Source: JBAVQS01 sp049694275 (GTDB lineage Bacteria; Chloroflexota; Anaerolineae; UBA4142; SHND01). From it: a stretch of DNA of 16,414 nt. Below are positions 7,006-13,909 of the stretch, in pieces. The stretch is taken from positions 1-16,414 of the forward strand of contig JBAVQS010000303.1 in the NCBI GenBank assembly GCA_049694275.1, read 5' to 3'. The notes under the pieces are model-generated. The model was not told where the DNA came from and searched no databases. It was given only the letters and a program-made list of their open reading frames with translations. The translations under genes and the position numbers were made by a program. The first letter of the stretch is position 1, and every line of letters starts with the position of its first letter.

Positions 7006-8213
7006 TGTCCTCGATTGTTTTTGAAAACGTCTCCAAGCGGTTCGCCCTCCATCATGATAAAGCCCGCTCGTTTCAGGATATCCTCATCAAGCGCCTGCGC
7101 CGCCAGAATGGGAATGACGCGAACGAAGAGTTCTGGGCGCTGCGCGATGTGTCGTTCGAGATTCCGCAGGGCCAGATGGTCGGCTTTATCGGTCCGAACG
7201 GGGCTGGCAAGTCGACGGCGCTCAAGCTGATTGCGCGCATTATCGAGCCGACTGGCGGCAAGATTCGGGTCAACGGGCGCGTCAATGCGCTGATCGAATT
7301 GAGTGCGGGCTTTCACGAAGAGCTCACCGGCCGCGAGAATATCTATCTCAGCGCGGCGCTGCTCGGCATGAGCCGTCCGGATATTCAGAAACGCTTTGAT
7401 GCCATCATCGACTTTTCGGGCCTGGAAAAGTTCATCGATACCCAGGTCAAGCATTACTCGTCCGGGATGCATGTGCGCCTCGGCTTTGCGATTGCCACCT
7501 GCGTCGAATCGGATGTCCTGCTGGTGGACGAAGTGCTGGCGGTGGGCGACACGAATTTTCAAAAGAAATCGTTCGAGCGCATCGCCGAGATTCGCGCCCG
7601 CGGCACGACGATTATCTATGTGTCGCACCAGTTGACCGAAGTGGAACGGAGCTGTGACCGCGCGATCCTGTTGATGGGCGGCGGGGCGGCGGCGGATGGC
7701 GAGCCGGCGAACGTCATTCGCAAATACGAAGAGCTGACGAGCCGCGACGTCAACGATAAATGGAGCGTCTACCGGGTTGAGTATGTGGACTATACCCTGC
7801 CGGCCGAGCTGACGATTGGGGTGCGGGGCGCTCTCCGCGCGACCCTCTGCAATCGTTCGGCGCAGGTGTGGCACGGCGCTAACAGCGCGCAGCGTGGCAC
7901 GCGCCTGGTCTCACTTGGCTATCGCTGGGTGGACCTGCGCGGCAAGTCGCACCAGCAGCCCGGCCCGCGCACGCTCCTGCCGCATGACCTGGGCCCCGGC
8001 GAGAGTATCCAGATCGAGGGGACGGTGCTCCCGCCGCAGGAGCCGGGACTGTATGTGCTCGAGATGGATTTGATGGCGGAAGGGGTGGGCTGGGTCAGTT
8101 GGGGCGGCTGCATGGGGCCGCGGGCGCATGTCCAGGTTCTGCCGCCTGCGCCAGCGGCCGGAAATCTGCCGGTCGAGTCGGCCGGCGCAGTGGGCACCCA
8201 TCGTCCGGCTTGA
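7005..8213 (+). CDS. Polysaccharide ABC exporter ATP-binding protein (Wzt/TagH-like) with C-terminal binding domain
   Basis: This 402-residue protein has an ABC ATPase in residues 1-250: Walker A GPNGAGKST (63-71), signature YSSGMHVRLGFA (151 onward, the degenerate form used by O-antigen and teichoic-acid exporters), Walker B VLLVDE (171-176) and switch His208 in YVSHQ. The remaining 150 residues form a beta-rich domain (SLGYRWVDLRG, LLPHDLGPGESIQ, GLYVLEMDLMAEGVGW) in the place where Wzt proteins carry a glycan-recognition domain. It should power export of a finished undecaprenyl-linked glycan together with a Wzm-type permease. No permease gene is present in the window. The ATG overlaps the preceding TAA; a GTG farther upstream is less likely because it overlaps the epimerase and precedes the ATPase fold. 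Confidence 0.9.
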   Translation: MSSIVFENVSKRFALHHDKARSFQDILIKRLRRQNGNDANEEFWALRDVSFEIPQGQMVGFIGPNGAGKSTALKLIARIIEPTGGKIRVNGRVNALIELSAGFHEELTGRENIYLSAALLGMSRPDIQKRFDAIIDFSGLEKFIDTQVKHYSSGMHVRLGFAIATCVESDVLLVDEVLAVGDTNFQKKSFERIAEIRARGTTIIYVSHQLTEVERSCDRAILLMGGGAAADGEPANVIRKYEELTSRDVNDKWSVYRVEYVDYTLPAELTIGVRGALRATLCNRSAQVWHGANSAQRGTRLVSLGYRWVDLRGKSHQQPGPRTLLPHDLGPGESIQIEGTVLPPQEPGLYVLEMDLMAEGVGWVSWGGCMGPRAHVQVLPPAPAAGNLPVESAGAVGTHRPA

Positions 8214-8219
8214 TGCTCT

Positions 8220-8972
8220 ATGACGCCTCGTTTCATTATCATTGGCGTTCAGCGCGGCGGCACGACTTCGCTCTATAACTATTTATCCGGCCATCCCGCC
8301 ATTCGGCCCGCGTCGGTCAAAGAGGTCCACTTTTTCGACCTGCATTTTGAAAATGGGCCGGACTGGTACCGGGCGCAGTTTCCGGAGGACGCGCCCGGGA
8401 ATCGGTCGGCGATCGCGGGCGAGGCTTCCCCCTATTACATTTATCACCCGCTTGCTCCCCGGCGGATTGCCGCGCTGCTCCCGGAGGTCAAGCTGCTCGT
8501 GCTCTTGCGCAACCCGATCGATCGCGCTTATTCGCAGTACAACCACGTCTTGCGGCGGGGGCTTGAATTGCTCTCCTTCGAGCAGGCGCTGGCTGGCGAG
8601 ACGGAGCGGCTGGCTGGCGAGACGGAGCGGATCATCAACCAACCGGGATATCAGAGTGTGAATCATCAACGCCTCTCGTACCGGTCCCGCGGCCTCTATG
8701 CCGACCAACTGGAGGCATGGTTTCAGTTATTTCCGCGGGAGCAATTCTGGATCGAGTCGAGCGAGCTCCTTTTCCAGAATCCGGGACTGGTCCTCTCTCG
8801 CGCGCTCTCCTTTCTCGGGCTCCCGGAATGGGCGCCGGCCGAGTATCTCGTATTTAACGAAGGCCGCTATCCGCCGATGGAGGCCGCAACGCGAGCGCAG
8901 CTCGCCGACTATTTTGCCCCCCACAACCGGCAGTTGTATCAACTCCTCGGCCGGGATTTTGAGTGGGCTTGA
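8220..8972 (+). CDS. PAPS-dependent sulfotransferase, heparan-type
   Basis: This 250-residue protein starts 6 bases after the ATPase stop. The 5'-phosphosulfate loop is GVQRGGTTSLYNYLSGHP (from residue 9), and the 3'-phosphate-binding motif is RNPIDRAYSQYNH (Arg97, Ser105). KEVHFFD and GEASPYYIYHP are characteristic of the bacterial relatives of heparan N-deacetylase/N-sulfotransferases. It would transfer sulfate from PAPS to a sugar hydroxyl or amine of the glycan in the cytoplasm. A perfect 21-bp tandem duplication has added seven residues (GETERLA) in the helix that follows. It is followed 8 bases later by the sulfatase-fold gene, so addition and removal of anionic groups may be linked. 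Confidence 0.88.
   Translation: MTPRFIIIGVQRGGTTSLYNYLSGHPAIRPASVKEVHFFDLHFENGPDWYRAQFPEDAPGNRSAIAGEASPYYIYHPLAPRRIAALLPEVKLLVLLRNPIDRAYSQYNHVLRRGLELLSFEQALAGETERLAGETERIINQPGYQSVNHQRLSYRSRGLYADQLEAWFQLFPREQFWIESSELLFQNPGLVLSRALSFLGLPEWAPAEYLVFNEGRYPPMEAATRAQLADYFAPHNRQLYQLLGRDFEWA
8588..8629 (+). repeat. Perfect 21-bp tandem duplication inside the sulfotransferase gene
   Basis: Bases 8588-8608 and 8609-8629 are identical and in frame, giving the protein segment LAGETERLAGETERI. It is consistent with a recent replication-slippage duplication, as no mismatch has accumulated. Confidence 0.9.
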
Positions 8973-8980
8973 CCCTTTCG

Positions 8981-10351
8981 ATGAACCTCATTTTGATCTC
9001 GCTGGATAGCCTGCGGGCCGATGCCCTTGGGTGTTATGGGAACCCCCGGGCGCGGACCCCGTTCCTCGACGCGCTCGCGCAGCGCGGCGCGCGGTTTCAT
9101 AACACGATCGCGCAGGCGCCCTTTACGATTCCGAGCCACGCGAGCATGTTCACCGGCCTCTATCCCCACCATCATCGCCTGCGGGAACAGCACGGCCAAA
9201 AGCTGGCGTCCCACGTGCAGACCCTGTTCACGCGACTGCAAGCGGCCGGATATCGCGTCGCTTCGCTGATGAGCGCGCGGCCGTTCGGCCCCGAGCATGG
9301 ATATGACGACCTGAACTGGCGGGGGAGTGTCACGCTGGAAAACCTGGCGGCCCTCGTTGAGGAGTTTCGCGGCAAGGATTTTTTCATCTTTATCCATTAC
9401 TGGGATATTCATGTGCCCTACCGGGTACACCTCGCCCCGCGTAATTGGAACGAATGGCAATCGGAGCTCGCGCTCCGGCTCGAAGACCGGCTGGGCATCC
9501 AGTTCCCGAGCCGCTGGCGGGATGAGCTGCTGCCCCCCTCCGGCGACAAATGGCTCTCGCGCGTGTTCCGCGTCCGCGATCTGATGGCGACCGGGAGGCC
9601 GGAGGCGCGGGCGCAGGTGCTGGCCGGGTATGCGCGCTCGGCGACGACAGCGGACCGCTTTGTCGGACATGTGGACTACCTCTTGCGCCGCCTGGGCCTT
9701 GACCATCGGACTCTGCTCGCCGTCACCGCCGACCACGGCGAATCATTTGACGAGCATGGCGAATTGGCGGAGAATCCAGAGAATTATTTTCACGGGCACC
9801 ATCTCTATGAATATCTATTGCGGGTGCCGCTGATTCTCTGCGGTCCCGGCATTCCGCCGGGGACGAGCCGGACGGCGCCGGTCCAGAGCATCGACCTGGC
9901 GCCTACCCTGTACGATTATCTGGGAACTCCCGATCCCGATTCGGTGGCCGGGACGGTGCCTATGGATGGCGTTTCGCTGCGCGGGCTGATTGAAGAGAAC
10001 CGCGCGCCGCGCGATTTTACGCTGAGCGAGGTGTGGCGCGCGGACCATGACTGCCATCAGGTTGCCTATCGAACGACGCGCGACAAGCTGATTGTGAGCT
10101 TTGACCGCGCCCGGGCCGCCCTGTTCGACCTGGCGCAGGACCCGGAAGAAAAGCACGACCAGAGCGCGGTGAATCCCGGCCGCGTGCAAGAGCTCCAGGC
10201 GGGACTGGCCCAGGTCTGGCAACCGGTCGCAGATCCACGAACGGGGGAAGGGCCAAGCTTCGGGGTCACGTCGCAGATCCCCGAACGGGGGATGAGCGCG
10301 CAGGAAGAGGCCGACGTGGTCGCCCGCCTGACCGCGCTCGGGTATATCTAA
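8981..10351 (+). CDS. Sulfatase / alkaline-phosphatase-superfamily hydrolase without a formylglycine Cys
   Basis: This 456-residue protein starts at ATG 8981, 8 bases after the sulfotransferase stop; a GTG at 8963 would overlap that gene. Metal and active-site motifs are SLDSLRADALGCYG (Asp9, Arg12), FTIPSHASMFTG (residues 48-59) and ADHGESFDEHG (Asp251, His252, Glu254). The classic sulfatase signature C/S-x-P-S-R is T-I-P-S-H here, so Thr49 would be the nucleophile and no formylglycine can form. It may act as a phosphodiesterase or phosphotransferase rather than a sulfatase, although many such proteins are annotated as sulfatases. No signal peptide or membrane segment is seen, implying cytoplasmic action. 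Two copies of the 22-bp repeat are inserted in frame near the C-terminus before the common ending RLTALGYI, adding VADPRTGE and SQIPERGM. Confidence 0.87.
   Translation: MNLILISLDSLRADALGCYGNPRARTPFLDALAQRGARFHNTIAQAPFTIPSHASMFTGLYPHHHRLREQHGQKLASHVQTLFTRLQAAGYRVASLMSARPFGPEHGYDDLNWRGSVTLENLAALVEEFRGKDFFIFIHYWDIHVPYRVHLAPRNWNEWQSELALRLEDRLGIQFPSRWRDELLPPSGDKWLSRVFRVRDLMATGRPEARAQVLAGYARSATTADRFVGHVDYLLRRLGLDHRTLLAVTADHGESFDEHGELAENPENYFHGHHLYEYLLRVPLILCGPGIPPGTSRTAPVQSIDLAPTLYDYLGTPDPDSVAGTVPMDGVSLRGLIEENRAPRDFTLSEVWRADHDCHQVAYRTTRDKLIVSFDRARAALFDLAQDPEEKHDQSAVNPGRVQELQAGLAQVWQPVADPRTGEGPSFGVTSQIPERGMSAQEEADVVARLTALGYI
10226..10291 (+). repeat. 22-bp intragenic repeat, two copies in the sulfatase-fold gene
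   Basis: Copies lie at 10226-10247 (with A in place of the third C of the CCCC run) and at 10270-10291 (consensus GTCGCAGATCCCCG + AACGGGGG). They are read in two different frames, giving VADPRTG and SQIPERG, and neither adds a stop. They sit in the variable stretch before the conserved C-terminal tail. Confidence 0.88.
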
Positions 10352-10356
10352 CCACT

Positions 10357-11439
10357 ATGCCTGTTTGTATCACCGGCATGCACCGGTCCGGCACCTCGAT
10401 GGTCGCCCGGCTTCTCAACCTCTCCGGTCTTTTTCTGGGACGGGACGAAGACCTGATTAATCCCGAGCCGGATAATCCCGAAGGCTATTGGGAAAATCGG
10501 CGCTTTGTGCAGTTGAATGACGCGCTGCTCGCCGCGTGCGGCGGCGCATGGGATTTGCCGCCCACGTTCACGCCGGGATGGGAAAAGAGCGAGCGTGTGG
10601 CGCCGCTCCGCGCGGATGCGGTTCGCCTCATCGCCGAGTTCGACGGCGCCAGCCGCTGGGGGTGGAAAGACCCTCGCACGAGCCTGACCCTCCCCTTTTG
10701 GCAAGAGCTCTGCCCGGACCTCCGCGTGGTCATCTGCGTGCGCAACCCGCTGGAGGTGGCCCGTTCGCTCTATCGGCGCGGCTATAATTCCAACATCTAT
10801 AGTTTTCGCCTGTGGCAGATTTATCATGCGGCGCTGCTGGAGGCCGTTCCGCCCGAGCGCCGGATTGTCACCCATCACGAGGCGTACTTTGCCGACCCGC
10901 AGGCCGAGCTGGCGCGCGTGGCGAGTTGGCTGGGCTGGTCGCTGTCCGCCGAGACGATTGAACAGGCCTGCACGGCGGTCTCGACTTCGCTCCGGCACAA
11001 TCGGCTGACCGAGGCTGAGTTGAAACAGGCCCTGGCGCCCGCCGCCTCTGGCTTGCTCACGCTTTATGCGACGCTGTGCGCCGAGGCGGGTCCTGTGTAC
11101 GCGTCGCAGATCCCCGAACGTCGCAGATCCCCGAACGGGGGGGGGCAGGCTGAGGCCAGGACCGCGGTAACCGGTCAGAAAGGGCAGGCCGATTCGCATC
11201 CGCCCGTCACGGTCCCGGCGCTGCAAGTCGCAGATCCCCGAACGGGGGAGGTGATGGCCCGCCAGCAGGCGGAGCTCGACGCGCTGGCGCTGGAACAGGA
11301 ACGGCTCAAGCAGGCCTACCGCGAGCTGGCGGAGTGGGCCCACCAACTCGAATCGACGGTGCGCGAGCAGGAGCGCATCCTCCGTCACCCCCTCGTCGAT
11401 ATGCCCCGGCGGATTCTGCGGCGGCTCAAGGGTGGCTAA
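10357..11439 (+). CDS. Sulfotransferase family protein with C-terminal coiled coil
   Basis: This 360-residue protein starts 5 bases after the upstream stop. GMHRSGTSMVARLL (residues 7-20) is the phosphosulfate-binding loop and CVRNPLEVARSLYRR (from about 127, Arg129, Ser137) the 3'-phosphate site; RWGWKDPRTS between them is shared by this bacterial sulfotransferase group. The catalytic domain ends near residue 248. A low-complexity linker (about 249-305) contains three copies of the 22-bp repeat, read as SQIPERRRSPNGGG and VADPRTGE. It is followed by a Glu/Gln/Leu-rich coiled coil and an Arg-rich end (DMPRRILRRLKGG). The tail resembles those of the two GT4 enzymes downstream, suggesting that these proteins dock on each other or on the membrane (inference). 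The acceptor is unknown. Confidence 0.82.
   Translation: MPVCITGMHRSGTSMVARLLNLSGLFLGRDEDLINPEPDNPEGYWENRRFVQLNDALLAACGGAWDLPPTFTPGWEKSERVAPLRADAVRLIAEFDGASRWGWKDPRTSLTLPFWQELCPDLRVVICVRNPLEVARSLYRRGYNSNIYSFRLWQIYHAALLEAVPPERRIVTHHEAYFADPQAELARVASWLGWSLSAETIEQACTAVSTSLRHNRLTEAELKQALAPAASGLLTLYATLCAEAGPVYASQIPERRRSPNGGGQAEARTAVTGQKGQADSHPPVTVPALQVADPRTGEVMARQQAELDALALEQERLKQAYRELAEWAHQLESTVREQERILRHPLVDMPRRILRRLKGG
11103..11248 (+). repeat. 22-bp intragenic repeat, three copies in the sulfotransferase linker
   Basis: A truncated 17-bp copy (11103-11119) abuts a full copy (11120-11141) whose G-run is extended to nine Gs (11137-11145). A third full copy lies at 11227-11248. The tandem is read as SQIPERRRSPNGG and the third copy as VADPRTG. 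All are in frame within the linker between the catalytic domain and the coiled coil. Confidence 0.9.
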
Positions 11440-11545
11440 GAAGGCGAGCGGCATGCACTCTACGTCTCCTCTGACGCGTTCGGGACACCCTTGGGCGCAT
11501 CGCGACCGGCAATTACCGACAACCGGGGGGGATGAGAACGCGTCA

Positions 11546-12397
11546 ATGCCGGAGATCTCGATTGTCCTGCTGACGCTGAATGCCGGCCCAGCGCTCGAAC
11601 GGACGCTCGACGCGATTGCGCGGCAGCGCACCGGACGGTCGTTCGAGCTTGTGGCGATCGATTCAGGGTCCACCGATGGCACGCTCGAACTGCTCCAGCA
11701 TGCCGGGGCGCGCATGGAACGGATTCCCCGCGCCGAGTTTAACTTTGGCCGCACGCGCGACCGGGGGTACGCGCTGGGGCGGGGCCAGTACCTCGTGACT
11801 CTCTCACAGGATGCCGTCCCGGCGAGCGACGAGTGGCTGGAACAGCTGGTGGCTCCCTTTGACGATTCGGCCGTCGCCGCAGTAGCCGGTGCGACGCTCC
11901 TGCCGCCGCCCCCCGCGCTCACCTTTTACTGGGAGCGTGTCGACCGCTTTTATTTTACGCGCGAGAGCCGGCGCTGGGTGGCGCGGTATCATTTCGGCTT
12001 TTCGAATATCAACTCGGCGGTGCGCAAAACGGTTTGGGAGCAGAACCGAATCGGCCCGATTGAGATGAGCGAGGACCGGCTTTTGTTCAAGACCTGGACA
12101 GCGCGCGGGCGCCGGATTGTATTTGCGCCCAATGCGGCGGTCTACCATGCGCACCTGTACGATCTGGCCGGGCTGATGCGCCGCTGTGAAAACGAAGGGC
12201 TTGGCTGTCGCCAGGTTGGCGAGCCCTATACACTGGTCGATTGTCTGGCCGACCTCGCGAACGGAACCAACTGGCGCTTACTGTTGGGCTCAATCCTGCG
12301 CGGGGCCCGGCCCAGGCTCGCCGAACTGGCCTTTCCGCTGGTCCGCCCGCTCTGGCTCTGGAAGGGGTACCGCTGGAACCGGCATTACGCCCGTTAG
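11546..12397 (+). CDS. Family 2 glycosyltransferase, rhamnosyltransferase-like
   Basis: From ATG 11546 the protein is 283 residues long and opens directly with the GT2 beta-strand PEISIVLLTLNAG. An upstream in-frame GTG at 11432 would add 38 residues without domain character, so it is less likely. GT-A motifs are AIDSGSTDGTLELL (donor binding), TLSQDAVPASDEWLEQL (DxD-equivalent SQDA), and EMSEDRLLFKTWTARGRRI with the catalytic-base Glu-Asp pair, followed by APNAAVYHAH. It would transfer a sugar from an NDP donor to the growing lipid-linked glycan on the inner membrane face. It is the one gene in the 8981-13909 stretch without a copy of the 22-bp repeat. Donor specificity is inferred from similarity to rhamnosyltransferases only. 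Confidence 0.86.
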   Translation: MPEISIVLLTLNAGPALERTLDAIARQRTGRSFELVAIDSGSTDGTLELLQHAGARMERIPRAEFNFGRTRDRGYALGRGQYLVTLSQDAVPASDEWLEQLVAPFDDSAVAAVAGATLLPPPPALTFYWERVDRFYFTRESRRWVARYHFGFSNINSAVRKTVWEQNRIGPIEMSEDRLLFKTWTARGRRIVFAPNAAVYHAHLYDLAGLMRRCENEGLGCRQVGEPYTLVDCLADLANGTNWRLLLGSILRGARPRLAELAFPLVRPLWLWKGYRWNRHYAR

Positions 12398-12436
12398 AAC
12401 CCCACGGGGGGCTTTGCTCCACATGTCTTCGCAATG

Positions 12437-13909
12437 ATGGACTGGGTTTTCTTTTCTTCGATCTCGTGGGATGACCAGGGGGGTGCGCATCGCCCGACGC
12501 AACTGGCGCGCGCCCTGGCGTCGCAGATCCCCGAACGTCGCAGATCCCCGAACGGGGAGGGGCAGGGCGGACACCGCGTGCTCTTTGTACAGGTGCTCCC
12601 CGCCGGTACGCCGGCGACCGAACCGGGCATCCGGGTGATCTCTCTCGATCAACTCGGGCTTGGCGAAGCGCAGGTCAGCCGCGCGTGGTACGGCGTGGAG
12701 AACCCGGCGATGGCGCCGGTCGCGGATAACCTGGCGCGCCGGCTGGCGGAATTTGAGCGAGTCGTCGTCGCAGATCCGCGAATGGGGGCAGATTCCCGAA
12801 CGTCGCAGATCCCCGAACGGGGGGGGGCGGACCGCCGGGTCGCCGTCTGGACCATCCCCTTTGCGCCGTTCGTCGGTCTATTCCCTCTGCTCCGGCAAAG
12901 GGGCTATACGACGGTCTATGACTGTATTGACGATTTCTCGGGCGCGGGCGAGACGGGCTCGTACTTTGCCAGTCCCGACGCGGAAGCGTTTCTAGCAAGC
13001 GCCTGCGACCGGGTGATCGGCCTGTCTCAACCGCTTGTCGATAAATGGGAGCGGGTGCGGCGCGTGGATGCGAACGCGCCAGTCGAACTGGTTCCTGACG
13101 GAGCGGACCCGCATTTCCGGGCCAGGGGGCCGGCGCCGGATGACCTGCTGCGCGGCGAAATCACGCTGGGGTTCTGGGGGACGATTAACGATTACATGGT
13201 GGATGCCGAGGCCCTGGCGCAGGTTGCCCACGCGCGGCCGGACTGGGCGTTCAACCTCATCGGCAAGTATGACGAGGACCCGGCGCGGCCCTCCGTCGCG
13301 CACGCGCTGCGAGGACTGCCGAACGTGCGCCTCCTGGGGCATCGCCCGCACGAGACGCTGATGGATTACCTGGCGGGGCTGGATGTCTGTTTGCTCCCGT
13401 TTCCGAATAATGCGTTTAGCCGGGGACGCGACCCCATCAAGGTCTATGAATACCTGGCCGGCTATAAACCGGTCGCCGCCTTGAATACTCCCCAGCTTGC
13501 CGGTTTACCCTTTACCTTTGTGACCGGCGCGCCGGAGGAATGGATGCGGGCCATCGAGACGGCGAAGCGGACCCCGGTTGATCGCGCCGTCGTCGATCAA
13601 TTTCTGGCGCGCAATTCGTGGGCGATGCGCGCTGCCCGGCTCGTTGAGATTGTTTCCCGGGTTGAGCCCTGGGGCGGGGCGGCGCAAGAGATCGGGATGC
13701 CCGGCTCGTTCCACAACCCCGGCGAGGAACCGGCGCGCATTCGGGCGTATATGGCGCACCTCGAAAAGGCGGCGGAGGAGCGACAGGCGTACGCCCGGCG
13801 ATTGGAAGAGGAGCTCCGCCGGACGGATGCCTATATCAAAAAGCTTGAGCGGACGCACCCACTCCTCTGGCTCAAGCGGGTCTGGGAGATGGTGACCAGG
13901 GCGCGGTAA
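12437..13909 (+). CDS. GT4-type glycosyltransferase carrying in-frame repeat insertions
   Basis: The protein has 490 residues from ATG 12437; ATG 12434 is directly before it, but the paralogue downstream begins MDFLFF, matching MDWVFF. The GT-B fold is indicated by AHRPTQLARAL near the N-terminus, TVYDCIDDFSG, a glycine-rich LGFWGTINDYM opening the second domain, and RGRDPIKVYEYLAGYKPVAA (Glu338) in the nucleotide-sugar site. The C-terminal 50 residues form a charged coiled coil ending in an aromatic amphipathic helix (LLWLKRVWEMVTRAR), probably for membrane or partner contact. Relative to the paralogue, two insertions are seen: about 14 residues after helix 1 and about 20 after EFER, both made of the 22-bp repeat. 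The TAA overlaps the ATG of the paralogue. Sugar specificity is unknown. Confidence 0.85.
   Translation: MDWVFFSSISWDDQGGAHRPTQLARALASQIPERRRSPNGEGQGGHRVLFVQVLPAGTPATEPGIRVISLDQLGLGEAQVSRAWYGVENPAMAPVADNLARRLAEFERVVVADPRMGADSRTSQIPERGGADRRVAVWTIPFAPFVGLFPLLRQRGYTTVYDCIDDFSGAGETGSYFASPDAEAFLASACDRVIGLSQPLVDKWERVRRVDANAPVELVPDGADPHFRARGPAPDDLLRGEITLGFWGTINDYMVDAEALAQVAHARPDWAFNLIGKYDEDPARPSVAHALRGLPNVRLLGHRPHETLMDYLAGLDVCLLPFPNNAFSRGRDPIKVYEYLAGYKPVAALNTPQLAGLPFTFVTGAPEEWMRAIETAKRTPVDRAVVDQFLARNSWAMRAARLVEIVSRVEPWGGAAQEIGMPGSFHNPGEEPARIRAYMAHLEKAAEERQAYARRLEEELRRTDAYIKKLERTHPLLWLKRVWEMVTRAR
12520..12557 (+). repeat. 22-bp intragenic repeat, 17+21-bp tandem in the first GT4 gene
   Basis: A truncated copy (12520-12536) is followed directly by a nearly complete copy (12537-12557, four Gs then A). 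This repeats the arrangement at 11103-11141. It is translated as SQIPERRRSPNGEG and lies between the first helix and strand GHRVLFV. Confidence 0.9.
12767..12827 (+). repeat. 22-bp intragenic repeat, degenerate triple array in the first GT4 gene
   Basis: A diverged full copy (12767-12788, CGCGAATGGGGG at its end) is followed by a 13-bp fragment (12789-12801) and a consensus copy (12802-12823) whose G-run reaches nine bases (12819-12827). It is read as VADPRMGADSRTSQIPERGG. The first copy differs at two positions and is presumably older than the third. Confidence 0.87.

Noticed and set aside
8963..8980. GTG 8963 as the start of the sulfatase-fold gene
   Set aside because: It overlaps the sulfotransferase stop by 10 bases and adds six residues before the core strand MNLILISLDS; ATG 8981 fits the family start better.
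11432..11545. N-terminal extension of the GT2 enzyme from GTG 11432
   Set aside because: The extra 38 residues are low in hydrophobic content, unlike a domain or signal, and the GT2 fold begins right after ATG 11546. Kept only as an alternative start.
10348..11922. A 524-codon minus-strand frame across the second sulfotransferase and GT2 genes
   Set aside because: It spans the opposite strand of two clear genes. Its length is partly explained by the six-frame open 22-bp repeats and high GC, and its sequence is low-complexity.
10226..12827. CRISPR array made of the 22-bp repeats
   Set aside because: Spacing between copies ranges from 0 to over 1 kb, copies lie inside genes, and there are no unique spacers of uniform length.
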